Source: Dugong dugon | Lineage: Eukaryota > Chordata > Mammalia > Sirenia > Dugongidae | NCBI GenBank assembly: GCA_030035585.1 | Contig: CM057462.1 | Span: 62,592,734 to 62,656,733 of the forward strand | DNA: 64,000 nt | Direction of reading: 5' to 3' | Shown: positions 35,849-48,277 of the stretch, one piece after another | How the letters are laid out: the number at the start of each line of letters is the position of its first letter | How positions within the stretch are numbered: the stretch's first letter is position 1 | The notes under the pieces: model-generated | The model's database searches: none | Told to the model about the DNA's origin: nothing | The model's input: only the letters and a program-made list of their open reading frames with translations | Translations under genes and position numbers: made by a program

Positions 35849-36849
35849 AGAATAAGAAAAGATCATGAAGTAGATGGTGTCTGAGCTGGGTGTGGAAGAG
35901 TAAGAAGGTGGATCTCCTTTCCCATAGCCACAGGAGGCTGGGCTAATAACACCTCACGACATACACATTTTGCAAGAACACATTCAAACAGAAAGATACA
36001 CACAAAACACATGAACACAGTGCCTGTGGGAGAGGGTATGGGGATAAAAAGAGAATAAGTAAATAATAAAATCGGAGGGCCCTGCATAGGTTGGTGGTGA
36101 TGAAGTGCCATGACTGAGGAGTATAATTAACTCTATCCTCTGCACCTGAGGTTAAAAAGGGGGAAACAATGTCTTACCTTTGGGGCGGAGGTGAATGTGA
36201 AAGGCTGTTTTCTCTTAGCAGAGACCCCAGCCTCTCCTTAGGAGCAGGCAGCCTTCTCAGACTGGAGTGTGTTAACTAGAAGCCTTTTCTGGAAGGTGAT
36301 AAGGAGCCAGGAGCAGCTGGCAAGGACTTAATGAGTTGAGACTGGCAGGCATCTCTTCAGGGCCTTTACCATCATGGACTAGGTATGAGCTGTAACCAGA
36401 AGATTGGGTAACAGGGAGCCTTTGGTAGTGGGGCAAGGCCAGATTCCTCACTGACAGGAAGTAACCTGCTTTGTGCAGGCTTGGACTTGGACTGCGGAGA
36501 AGAGAGGGTCAGAGTCTGTCCACAAGCTCTGGGGCAGCTACATGTACTAGGACTAGAGGGAAGTGGGGCAGGACCGGCTACATAATTTGCAGGGGCCAGT
36601 GCAAAATGAAAATGCAGGGCTCCCTGCTCAAAACTATCAAGAATTTCAAGAGGGCAACAGCAGTGCATTAAATCAAGAGGGGGGCCTTTCTAAGCATGGG
36701 GCTCTGTGTGACTGCTCAGGTCACACACTCATGAAGTCAACCCTGAAGTGGTGTCCAGGGACCACCAACAAGGGATGAGGCCATAGGAATGCCAGCTACA
36801 GGGGCTTTCTTCCGGCCTGGAGGTCTCCTGGCCAAAACAAAGAGAATCT
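35849..36849. other. Unique DNA
   Basis: No recognised repeat or exon. Confidence 0.4.
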
Positions 36850-37900
36850 GTCAACATATTGGTAAATAATTCCGAGAACACAGCCTGGGGCCACACTCAA
36901 CATTTCCTAGACAAATAGGCTTGCTCCCCTGACAGCGTGCTCTGCTAAGGCATCTGTGGCGTTCACAAGCAACCAGTCCACCTCAGCCAACCAGCATTCT
37001 CAGAAGAGTCCAGGTCTTGCCTTATTTGGAGGAGGGATGGCATTTAGATTTCATCTCTGTGTGTTGGGGGAGCTGTAGATGCTGGGAAAATATGTCATGC
37101 TTGGAGACCATCTGGGGAAAAGGCCTCTGGAGTTGTTCCTTTAATTTACGGAACTGACAACCAAGAGTAGGGGCCTTTGGCAAGTACAGAGGGTGACTGC
37201 CCAGAAAAGAACCAAGATATTAATAATGGGCTCGGGTGGCACTGTCCTCCAGTCCCCCATCCTGGGATTCGTGTGGCTGGGAAGCCTGATGTCTCTGTTA
37301 CAGCAGCGGGATCAAAACCAGCTTTCAGAGCAGCATAAGCCAAGGGTAATTTTTAGCACAGACGTAACTTTCTAGTTCTTTTCCTACCCCTCATTTTTCA
37401 GTTGCCTTTAAAGAGGCCGCAGAGAGCTGAAAAACAAATCCAAGTTTAAAGAGACAAGTGCAAAAATGCAAACTGGGCAAGGGGACAGAGCCGCCAGCTG
37501 GACAAAATGTGCCTGGAAAACAGCATCTTCTGCTTGGCAGGTGCCAGGGATTTATGGTTGAGTTCTGCAGACGTTTCATCACATTATGAGCCAGCTCAGG
37601 AGACCCTCATAAAACTCTGCTTATATGAAAGGACAAACTAGCTGATAAAAGTCAGCTGCTGCCTATAAACGTGCTGTGGGGATTGTAATTGAGTAGTGGA
37701 TTTATTAGTCTAGGCTCTCTGTGCAAATTAAGAACTATTCCACACGTTTGAATCAGGAAGAGAAGAGCTGGAGCACAGAGGGATGCCTCCCTGCTCACAT
37801 GACGGCAAAACAGGCCATGCTGACCATCCCCCATTACTTACTCTCCTGTGGACCATACAAAAGTCTCCCTGAAATTAAGTAGCTGAGGATCTACTCTTAT
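36850..37900. promoter_or_regulatory. Candidate conserved non-coding element 2
   Basis: About 1 kb without any recognisable repeat in a repeat-dense region. AT cores (GATATTAATAATGGG, TTTAATTTACGG, ATTGTAATTGAGTAG, GTGCAAATTAAGAAC), GATA-like CTGATAAAAG and E-box-like CAGCTGCTG cluster at 37,140-37,760. No coding signal. Enhancer role is inference. Confidence 0.3.
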
Positions 37901-39100
37901 ATTCTTTCTCCTGGCCCCCCACAAATACCCATGAAAAGAATCAGTCCACCAATTCTCTATCCACTGTATTTCCTGCACATCCTCTGACAGTACTTCTCAC
38001 AATGTGCTGACATTTCTGCCTGGACTACCAGTATCATGAGTACAGTAATTAGTTCTACGCTGGGCACAAACAGAGCTCTCTGAATGAACGACTATGGATG
38101 TGGCACGCTATAAGGCCCCATATACATAAGTTATTATTAATCCACTCCAAACAGTAATGGAGGGGTTAGAGGGTAAGCAGAGCTGAGGTGCCTGTTGGAA
38201 TTGTCGAGTGCCAGGAAAGAACAAAAAGGGAAGGAGAGATTAGATGAGGAAGTTATTAAGGCCAGTTTCTTTCCCAGAGAAAGGGCAACCTTTGTGGCTG
38301 CTCTACCCAGCTATCCCACTCTGTGCTAATGGCTTCGTTTTCTCAGGATTAAGGGTGTTTCTTAAAGAATAACCCTGCAACAGAATCAGGGGTACTTGCT
38401 AAGGATGCAGATACCTCGGCCCTTCCACACACAGACTCTCTGGGGCTACGGCCCTAATGTGCCTATACAAGGTACCAGTTTCAGAAAAATGACTTTCCTT
38501 TGCACTATGCAGAAACCAAGAAGGACCCTTCCAGGAACGATGGGGAGGAGGGAGAGTGCCGGAAAGGGTCCCCACCTGTCATTCCTTAAAAAGTACTGGC
38601 TTTCTCCTCCCAACCCCTGGCACACAGGGCGAAAAGTATAAGACTCTGGCAGACAGTGCCTGGATTCACTCCAACCGTCTTGGCTATGCGATCACAAGGG
38701 AGGGTAACTAGCAAGGTTGCAGCTACCCTGGAAAAGGCATGGATAATCACGTGCCACTGCCACTCAGATGGGGGTAGCTCGGCACTCACCTCTGCATTTG
38801 GAGGAATTGTATCCTAGGCAGGGCTGGGTACTCAGAAAACCAACCTCTTGTTACAGCTGAATAGGTGTTAAGGTACCTTCTGTGGCAGAGAAGGGACAGT
38901 GGTGTAGAGGAAAGAATCCTTTGACCAGAACCAAGAAACCCCTGGTGCAAACTCTGGCAATGTCACTGACAAGCTGTGGGTCCTTGCAAAAACCACTACA
39001 TCTCTCTAAGCCTGCTTTCTCATCTGCCTAATAGAGGTAATCATACTTGTTTCATGCACTATTGTTAAGGGTTAAAAAAGACAAGTTAAAGAGCATAGCA
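37901..39100. other. Mostly unique DNA
   Basis: MIR-like remnant about 38,890-39,060 (AAGCTGTGGGTCCTTGCAAA, CTTTCTCATCTGCC). No exon. Confidence 0.4.
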
Positions 39101-39109
39101 CAGTGCTAC

Positions 39110-39300
39110 ATAGTTATTAGGTTGTCTATTAAGTCCATTTCAATCCCGCAAATGTTTATAAATTTATGGAAGGCCCTCAGAAATCTACTCTCACTTAAAC
39201 CTTGCAACCTACCAAGGACATATGATCATCCCCATTATAGAGATGCGACTGACAGAGGTGGAAATGACTTTCCCAAGATCACACGGCTAGTTAGAGACTG
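39110..39300 (-). mobile_element. MIR fragment
   Basis: CATTATAGAGATGCGACTGA and CCAAGATCACACGGCTAGTT. Confidence 0.65.
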
Positions 39301-40020
39301 ACACTGGAACACCGATTAGATGACCTGCAGTTCAGTAAACTTTCCTGAGTCAATTATGTGTTTTCAGTCCTTCTCATCAACACACCAGCTCCTTCCTCTC
39401 ACCCCTAAACCTGTCCCTCCAAATGTGTACTCACCCTATCTTCACCTAGGGAGAAGGAATTATAAACAAGCCAATGCTTGAGTAGGTTGAAGATAGTGCC
39501 TGGCCTGTCTCATCCTGAATAAAGTCAGAGGTAATACAGTCCACAAAGGCTGATTCCTCCTTGGGCAAGGAGTTCTTCTCTTTAGAGCCTAGGCATTCCA
39601 CTGGCTCAAGGTAATCGTTACTCTGCCCGAGAGAAGACTCTTAAGATCAGTTTCTACAAGTGGATGGGGTAGGGTCAGGAAAGAGGGAAATCTGAACTGT
39701 TCGTTCATCCCAAAGACTGTATCTCACTGACAAGGAAGGGGGCTCTGACTACCAAGGGTCTGTTTCCCTAAATAAGGGAAACAGAAAACAGAGCTCACAT
39801 TTGGTATCTATCTCAACCCATAAGCCAGTGGCACGCTTCAAGAAGGAGAGCTAGAAGTATTCCCACTATGGTGATTCTCCCTAAATTAGCCCATAAATTT
39901 AATATGATTCCACTAAAAATGCTAACAGTTAAGTTCTTTTTCATTGGTGTGAGTGGGTAGGTGGGAAGAGCTACATGGAATATCCTGGGAGGAAAAACAA
40001 GCATAGTGCATAGGGGTGGG
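39301..40020. other. Unique DNA
   Basis: No recognised feature. Confidence 0.4.
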
Positions 40021-40024
40021 AGTA

Positions 40025-40300
40025 GAGAGAGGATTGCTAAAACCTAACCAATATTAAGACTTGGGAAACAACCCAAATGTTCATCAGTAGGGGGCAAGTT
40101 AAACAATTTATAGTATACCCAAACAATAGAAACTATGCAATTATTTTTTAAAAATTAAGGAAGCTTTTTATGTATTCATATAGAACAATCTCCAAGATAC
40201 AATAAATGGAAAATCCAGGGTGCAAAACTGGGTATATAGTATTCTACTATTTGTATAAAACGAGGGAGAAAATACACAAGCATTTTATTTACTTGTTATA
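40025..40300 (+). mobile_element. Old L1 3' fragment
   Basis: AACAACCCAAATGTTCATCA, AATGGAAAATCCAGGGTGC, TCTACTATTTGTATAAAA. Confidence 0.65.
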
Positions 40301-40821
40301 TTAGTTATCTATTGCTGAGAAACAAATTACCCCCAAATTAAGCAACATTAAAAAAAACAAACATTATCTCAGTTTCTGTCGGGTAGGAATCTGGGCACAG
40401 CTTAGCTGGCTGCCTTTGGCTGAGATCTCTCACGAGGTTGCAGTCAAGCTGTCAGCTGGGGCCATGGTCTCATCTGAAGGCTCACCAGAGCTGGGGAGGG
40501 GGAATCTGCTCAATCTGCTCACTCAGGGTTGTTGGCAAGCATCTCACCACAGAAGCCTCTCCATAGGGCTTCCTCACAGCACTGTGGCTGACTTTCCTCA
40601 GGGCAAGTGATCCAAGACAGAGCAAGAGACAGCACCCAAAATGGAAGTTGTAGTTGTTTTTAGAACCTATTTTCAGAAGTGACATCCCATCGCTTCTGTT
40701 GTATTCTATTCTTTAGAAGCAAATCTGTAAGTCCAGCCACACTGAAGGAGAGGGGAGTACACAAGGATGTGAGTACTAGAGGCAAGATCACTGGAGATCA
40801 TCTTAGAGGATGTCTATCACA
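40300..40821 (-). mobile_element. Ancient MaLR (MLT1-like) LTR
   Basis: TATATTAGTTATCTATTGCTG start, GTAGGAATCTGGGCACAGCT, and TGTCTATCACA end, in the reverse sense. Name tentative. Confidence 0.55.
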
Positions 40822-41186
40822 CTTACACAGGCAAAGAATATTTCTGGAAGGATACACTAGAAGCATTTAATGTTGGCTGCCTCCAGGGATAGGAACTGGG
40901 TAACCGGAGGAGACCTTTTCACTAAATATGCTTTTGTATTCTTAGAATTTTGCACAATGTGGATTGTTCACTTATTCAGAAAATAAATCAAATTTAATTT
41001 AAATTTAAAAAGAGCAGTTAAAATGAATAGCATTTTAATAGCAGAAGAAAACCTAAGAGGGAACAAAATAAAATAAGTACACTTAAATAATACATAGTTA
41101 TTAATTACGCACCATAACCATATTGGCATGGATTTATAGTCATGATTACTTGTTTCAATGAGGGAAGTTTGAAAAGCTCTTCATTG

Positions 41187-41187
<1 letters not shown>

Positions 41188-41223
<36 letters not shown>
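41188..41223. repeat. (CA)18 microsatellite
   Basis: 36 bases of perfect CA, 36 bp left of the L1 insertion. Confidence 0.97.
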
Positions 41224-41224
<1 letters not shown>

Positions 41225-41258
41225 GCAACTCCTACTGCAAAACAAAATACAAACTCTT

Positions 41259-42952
41259 TTTTTTATATATATATATATATATTTTTTATTGTACTTCAGG
41301 TGAAGGCTTACAGAACAAATAGTTGCTCATGAAACAGTAGTACACATGTTGTTTTATGACACTGGTTAACAACCCCACAACATATTAACCCTCTAACTTC
41401 TCAGCCTTTTTTTTGGTGAAGATACACATAGCCAGAGATACACCATTTCAAAAATTTCTACATGCACAGTTCGGTGACATTGACTACGCTCTTCCAATTG
41501 TGCTGTTATTCTCACTTAAGATGAAGGCTTACAGAACAAAATAGTTTCTCATTTTACAGTTACTACAAATGTTGCCTTATGACAATGGTTAACAGTCTCA
41601 CAACACATCAACAATATCCTTACTCAACCTTGGGTTCCCTATCACCAGCTTCCTTGTCCCCTTCTGCCTTCTGGCCCTTCTCACTGGACTCCTGTACCTC
41701 GTTAGTCTCATTTGGTTTTACGGGGCTGTCCACTCCCAGGCTGAACAGTGAACCTCGGAGGTAACTTCACCACTGAGCTAAAAGGATGTCTGGGGGCCAT
41801 ACTCTTGAGGTTTCTCCAGTCTCCTTTAGGCCAGAAAATCTGGTCTTTTTTTTGTGAATTAGAATTATGCTCTATATCCTTCTCCAGCTCTGTCCAGAAC
41901 CCTCTGTTGTGATCCTGGTCAGAGCAGCCAGTGGTGGTAGCCGGGCACCATCTAGCTACTGGACTCAGTCTGGTGGAGGCCTTGGTAGCTGTGGACAATT
42001 AGTCCTTTGGACTAATCTTTTCCTTGTATCCTGTTCTCTTCATCCTCCCTTGCTCCCTAAGGGATGAGACCAGTGGAGTATCTTAGATGGCTGCTCACAG
42101 GCTTTTAAGACCCCAGACACTACTCACCAAGGTAGAATGTAGAGCATTGTCTTTATAAGCTGTGTCATGCCAATTGAGCTAGATGTTCCCTGAGACCATG
42201 GTCCCCACGGCCCTCCACCAAGCAATTCAGTCCCTCAGGGAGTTTGGATGTGTCTATGGGGCTTCCATGACCTTTCCTTGTACAAGTTGTGCTAGTTTCC
42301 CCTGTATTGTGTACTGTCTCACCCTTCACCCAAGATACCACTTATCTATTGCCTATTTAGTATCCCCCGCCCCACCCCTCCCATCCCTGGTAACCAACAA
42401 AGATTGTTACATTTTGTGTGTGAACTTTTTCATGGGTTTTTACAACAGAGGTCTCATACAATATTTGTCCTTTTGTGATTGACTTATTTTACTCAGCATA
42501 ATGTCCTCCAGTTTCATCCATGTTATGAGATGCTTCACAGATTCATTGTTGTTCTTCCTTGTTGCATAGTACTCCATTGTGTGTATGTATCATAGTTTGT
42601 TTACCCATTCATCTGTTGATGGGCATCTAGGTTGTTTCCATCGTTTTGCTATTGTGAACAGTGCTGCCATGAACACAGGTGTGCATATGTCTATTCGAGT
42701 GACAACTCTTATTTCTCTAGGATATATTCCTAGGAGTGGGATTGCTGGATCGAATGGTATGTCTCTTTCTAGCTTTCTGAGGAAGCGCCATATCATTTTC
42801 CAAAATGGTTGTATCATTTTGCATTCCCACCAGCAGTGCATAAGAGTTCCGATCTCCCCGCAGCCCCTCCAACATTTGTTATTTCCAGTGTTTTTGATTT
42901 ATGCCAGTAATGCCGGGGTGAGATGGTATCTCATTGTGTTTTTAATTTGCAG
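41259..42952 (-). mobile_element. L1 copy B, 5'-truncated, reverse, with 15-bp target duplication
   Basis: Poly(T) tail at left, doubled 3' terminal module, 3' UTR and ORF2 C-terminus (minus-strand frame containing [20 protein letters not shown]). Target duplication AAAATACAAACTCTT at 41244-41258 and 42953-42967. Confidence 0.93.
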
Positions 42953-43102
42953 AAAATACAAACTCTTGAGTGAGGCATTCAGGGCTCTTCACAGTTGGGT
43001 CCCAGGCCATCTTACTGACCCATTCCCTGCCATTCTTCCACCCCTCTATAAACTCTATTGAACTGCTATAATGAACTATCAATATTTGCCAGTTCTGGGG
43101 TG

Positions 43103-43104
<2 letters not shown>

Positions 43105-43139
<35 letters not shown>
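43105..43139. repeat. (GT)17 microsatellite
   Basis: 35 bases of perfect GT alternation, on the other side of L1 copy B from the (CA)18. Confidence 0.97.
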
Positions 43140-43143
<4 letters not shown>

Positions 43144-43164
43144 CACCAAGCACGATGCTTGGCA

Positions 43165-43410
43165 CACAGCAAACTTTCAATAAGTGTCACCTCCCAATCT
43201 TTCTCAAACACTGCCTTTGCTGAGGCTGTTCTCTTTGCATGGAACGCCCTGCACCCCCCTCCTAGCCCCCAGTAAAACTCCCCTCAGTCTAAACTCAGAT
43301 GTCACTATCTCTATGAAGTATTCCCTCAGGCAGCTAGTTATTGCCTTTATTCCACCACACCACTCTGTTTTACCTCAACTACAACACTCTTAACATTGTA
43401 TTGCAGTTTA
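43165..43410 (+). mobile_element. L2 3' region
   Basis: GCTGTTCTCTTTGCATGGAA, CAGATGTCACTATCTC, AAGTATTCCCTCAGGC. Confidence 0.65.
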
Positions 43411-43577
43411 AAGCTCTGCCATTCAAAGTCTGGTCCTTGGACCATCAGCATCAGCAATACCTGGTACCTTGTTAGAAAGGCAGACTCTCAGGCTCCACCC
43501 AGACCTACCGAATCAGAATCTAAATTTTAACAAGTTACCAGTGATTTATACGCACATAAAAGTTTGAGAAACACTGG
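43411..43577 (-). mobile_element. MER5-like hAT element
   Basis: TCCTTGGACCATCAGCATCA, CTCAGGCTCCACCCAGACC, AAAGTTTGAGAAACACTGG. Confidence 0.78.
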
Positions 43578-43749
43578 CTTAAATCTTTCCCTACTTGACC
43601 CATAAGCCTTTCTAGGTCTCTCTTTCATCTGTCCAAAGAGCCCCTCATTAGACCCAATACTCAAATGTCCTTTGAGTTTTTACTTATAATAATTATGTAG
43701 ATGATAGAATAAATGAAAATAAAATACCCAGAAGAATATACACCATATT

Positions 43750-43955
43750 GTTAATAATGGATATGTGGCTAAAGTGCTCAGCTGCTAACCGAAAGGCAGG
43801 GGGTTCAAACCCACCAGCCACTCTGTGGGAGACAGATGTGGCAGTCTGGCTTCCATAAGATTTACAGCCTTGGAAACCTTATAGGACAGTTCTACTTCTG
43901 TCCTACAGGGTCACTATGAGTCAGAATCAACTTGATGAAAGTGGGTGTGTTGGCA
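43750..43955 (+). mobile_element. AfroSINE (long subtype)
   Basis: CAGCTGCTAACCGAAAGGC, CAGATGTGGCAGTCTGGCTT, CACTATGAGTCAGAATCAAC. Confidence 0.9.
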
Positions 43956-44116
43956 CGTAGGCAGTGTGCGTTTTCACTTTTCCAAAGTGTTTCAATTAAA
44001 AGGTTTTTTTTTAAAAGAATTTAAATACAATATGCGTCGATGATACCAGATTTGTTAAAAAAAATTTTTTTGTGAAAAGACACTGAAAGGATACATATTA
44101 AAATATCTCTGCTTGA

Positions 44117-47062
44117 CAATAAGGCAAGAAAAAGAAATAAACGGCATCCAAATTGGTAATGAAGTTAAACTGTCCCGGTTTGCAGGTGATATGATACTAT
44201 ACACAGAAAACCCTAAAGACCCCATGAGAAATCTACTGGAACTAGTAGATTCAGCAGAGTAGCAGGATACAAGATAAACATTCAAAAATCAGTTGGATTC
44301 CTACACACCAATAAGGAGAACAATGAAAAGGAAATCAGGAAAACAATACCATGTATAATAGCCCCTAAAAAGATAAATTACTTAGGAATAAAACTGACCA
44401 GGGATGTAAAAGACCTAGACAAAGAAAACTACAAAACACTACTGCAAGAAACCCAAAGTGATCTACATAAATGGAAAAACATACAATGCTCATGGATAGG
44501 CAGACTCAACACTGTGAAAACGACAATTCTACCCGGAGCAATTTACAAATACAAAGCAATCCCGATCCAAATACCAACAACATTCTTCAAAGAGATGGAA
44601 AAACTAATCATTCACTTTATATGGAAAGGGAAGAAGCCCCGAATAAGTAAAGCACTACTGAAGAAGAAGAAGAAAGTTGGAGGACTCACACTACCTGACT
44701 TCAGAACCAACTATACAGCTACAGTAGTCAAAACAGCCTGGTACTGATATAATGACAGACACATTAACCAATGGAACAGAATTGAGAACCCAGATATAAA
44801 TTCATCCACCTACGGTCACCTGATCTTCGACAAGGGCCCAAAGTCCATCAAATGGGGAAAAGACAGTCTTTTTAACAAATGGTGCTGGCAAAACTGGATA
44901 TCCATCTGCAAAAACATGAAACAGGACCCATACCTCACGCTGTATACAAAAACTACTTCAAAATGGATCAAAGACCTGAATATAAAGCCTAAAACCATAA
45001 AATTCATTGAAGAAAAAATAGGACCAACACTTCAGGCCTTAATACATGGCATTAACAGGATATAAACCATAACCATCAATGTACAAACCCCAAAAGATAA
45101 GCTAGATAACTGAGATCTTCTAAAAATCAAACACCTATGCTCTTCAAAAGACTTCACCAAAAGAGTGAAAAAAGAACCTACAGACTGGGAAGAAATTTTT
45201 GGACAGTACAAGTCAGACAAAGGTCTAATCTCCATAATCTACAAGAAAATCCAATACCTCTACAAAAAAAGACAAATAATCCTATTAAAAAATTGGCAAA
45301 GGAAATGAACAGACACTTCACCAAAGAGGACATTCAAATGGCCAACAGACACCTGAGGAAATGCTCGGGATCACTAGCCATTAGAGAAATGCAAATTAAA
45401 ACCACAATGAGATACCATCTCACCCCGGCATTACCGGCACGAATCAAAAACACTGGAAATAACAAATGTTGGAGGGACTGTGGGGAGACCGGAACTCTTA
45501 TGCACTGCTGGTGGGAATGCAAAATGATAGAACCATTTTGGAAAATGATATGGCGCTTCCTCAGAAAGCTAGAAAGAGACATACCATTCGATCCAGCAAT
45601 TCCACTCCTAGGAATATATCCTAGAGAAATAAGAGTTGTCACTCGAATAGACATATGCACGTCTATGTTCATGGCAGCACTGTTCACAATAGCAAAACGA
45701 TGGAAACAACCTAGATGCCCATCGACAGATGAATGGATAAACAAACTATGGTACATACACACAACGGAGTACTATGCAACGAGAAAGAACAACAATGAAT
45801 CTGTGAACCATTTCATAACATGGATGAAACTGGAGGACATTATGCTGAGTGAAGTAAGTCAATCACAAAAGGACAAATATTGTATGAGACCTCTATTGTA
45901 AAAACCCATGAAAAAGTTCACACACAAAATGTAACAATCTTTGTTGGCTACCAGGGATGGGAGGGGTGGGGGGGAAATATTAAACAGGCAATAGATAAGT
46001 GGTATCTTGGGTGAAGGATGAGACAGTACATGATACAGGGGAAACTAGCACAACTTGTACAAGGTCATGGAAGCCCCATAGACACATCCAAACTCCCTGA
46101 GGGACTGAATTTCTGGGCGGAGGGCTGTGGGGACCATGGTCTCGGGGAACATCTAGCTCAATTGGCATAACAGTTTATAAAGACAATGCTCTACATTCTA
46201 CCTTGGTGAGTAGTGTCTGGGGTCTTAAAAGCCTGTGAGCAGCCATCTAAGATACTCCATTGGTCTCATCCCTTTGGGAGCAAGGGAGAATGAAGAGAAC
46301 AGGATACAAGGAAAAGATTAGTCCAGAGGACTAACTGTCCACAGCTACCAAGGCCTCCACCAGACTGAGTCCAGTAGCTAGATGGTGCCCGGCTACCACC
46401 ACTGGCTGCTCTGACCAGGATCACAACAGAAGGTTCTGGACAGAGCTGGAGAAGGATGTAGAACATAATTCTAACTCACACACAAAAAAAGACCAGATTT
46501 ACTGGCCTAAAAGAGACTGGAGAGACCCTGAGAGTATGGCCCCCAGACATCCTTTTAGCTCAGTGGTGAGGTTCACCATTCAGCCTGGGGGTGGACAGTC
46601 CCATAAAACCAAATGAGACTAACGAGGTACAGTAGTCCAGTGAGAAGGGCCAGAAGGCAGAAGGGGACAAGGAAGCTGGTGATAGGGAACCCAAGGCTGA
46701 GTAAGGATATTGTTGATGTGTTGTGAGATTATTAACCATTGTCATAGGGCAACATTTGTAGTAACTATAAAACGAGAAACTATTTTGTTCTGTAAGCCTT
46801 CATCTTAAGTGAGAATAACAGCACAATTGGAAAAGCATAGTCAATGCCACTGAACTGTGCATGTAGAAATTTTTGAAATGATGTATCTTTGGCTATGTGT
46901 ATTTTCACCAAAAAAAAAAAAAATCTGAGAAGTTAGAGGGTTGACATGTTGTGGGGTTGTTAACCAATGTCATAAAACAATATGTGTACTACTGTTTCAT
47001 GAGAAACTATTTATTCTGTAAGCCTTCACCTAAAGTACAATAAAGAAAAAATTAAAAAAATA
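44117..47062 (+). mobile_element. L1 copy C, 5'-truncated (2.95 kb), forward
   Basis: Starts inside the ORF2 reverse-transcriptase domain (KEINGIQIGNEVKL), runs through ORF2 C-terminus, 3' UTR and a doubled terminal module to a tail at 47,062. A decayed target duplication (ATCTCTGCTTGA/ATTTCTGCTTGA) flanks it. The RT catalytic FADD reads Phe-Ala-Gly-Asp (44179-44190) and several stops follow, so it is dead. The longest remaining frame (45137-45901, 254 codons) is the ORF2 C-terminal part. Confidence 0.93.
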
Positions 47063-47216
47063 AAAATTTCTGCTTGAGTTTGTTTTATATATAGTCTTTT
47101 ACATTTTTAATTTTTCTACATATCTACAATTTTCCTACAATATTTTAAAAAGCATATATCACTTTTGCCATAAGAAAAAAGCAAAGCCATTTTCATTTTG
47201 AAAAATATACATACTC

Positions 47217-48277
47217 TTTATTAAGACCCTTTACATCCAATGACTCAGGTTTTTGCAACAACCCTTGGAAGCTGCCAGGTCTGAAGTACCACAACCATCT
47301 CACAGATGAACACACTGGGCCTCAGATATGTAACCCTGATCTCCTGACTCTGGGTTGGTGTTCTCCCACCCAAGCAGTTGCTCCAAGCTCAGAGGAATGT
47401 GGCAAGTCAGTTGTCAGCTTTGGGCAAAAAAAATCTGTCAGTTGAGGAGTCTCATTATTCTAGCTCAAAACCATAGGATGAAAGAAAAGCCTTCTTTCTC
47501 AATAAGTCCCCAGTTACTTACTCTCAGATAAGCAACAGCAATAGGGGAACAAGCTTCAAAGGCAAAGCACTCAGAATAATTCATGCTACACCGCCTCCCC
47601 CTGGTGGTAGGCTCTGGAATCTAAAATTGGCCTGATAAGAAAACCCATTGCTCATAGCAACCCTATAGGACAGAGTAGAACTGCCCTTACAGAGTTTCCA
47701 AGGAGCACCTGGTGGATTCGAACTGTCAACCTTTCGGTTAGCAGCCGTAGCACTTAACCACTACGCCACCAGGGTAAGAATGGTTTTTCAACATTACCCT
47801 ATTTCTATAAATCATCAAAGCTACTCTGTCTTTCTTCAAGGAGTCAGGTATTGACACAAATACATGAAACCAGGACCTGGTGTTAACCAGGCTCAGTGCT
47901 GTGGATGACGCCAAGGGTGACAGCAATTCTGCAGCGCTGCTCTTTACCTCCTGTCCTTTCCTTCCTCACCACTTCTGCTGCTGTTGCTTCTGCCCCCAGT
48001 GTTCTTCAGTTTTCTCTCTGCATCCATCCACTTTCCTGAGCCTCAGGGAAGGGCAAGGGGTGGCCCATGTAAACCCAGCCATGACCTGGTACGGAGAAGC
48101 CTCAAAAGTCAGAAACACCTAGCACCAATCCTCCCGAGAGCCAGTCTTTAGGTTCTAGGCATCAATATTCCAAGTATGTCATGGTGCAATACTGACATTC
48201 CTTTAGAAATATCAGAATGCAGCAATGTCAGTCTTCAGCTGTCCTCCCCCAGGCCTCCAGATCAACACACAGCTTCC
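47217..48277 (-). other. AIRIM: Probable AIRIM 3' UTR and flank
   Basis: On the minus strand the first canonical AATAAA after the stop that I found is at 47222-47217, about 1.06 kb downstream. The stretch contains an AfroSINE at 47640-47775 and otherwise unique sequence. Which poly(A) site is used cannot be decided from sequence; a non-canonical site closer to the stop is possible. Confidence 0.35.
47640..47775 (-). mobile_element. AfroSINE, partial
   Basis: CATAGCAACCCTATAGGACA, GGATTCGAACTGTCAACC, TAACCACTACGCCACC. Lies in the probable AIRIM 3' UTR/flank. Confidence 0.9.

Noticed and set aside
45137..45901. 254-codon open frame, the longest in the window
   Set aside because: It is the C-terminal part of L1 ORF2 in a 5'-truncated copy, not a host gene.
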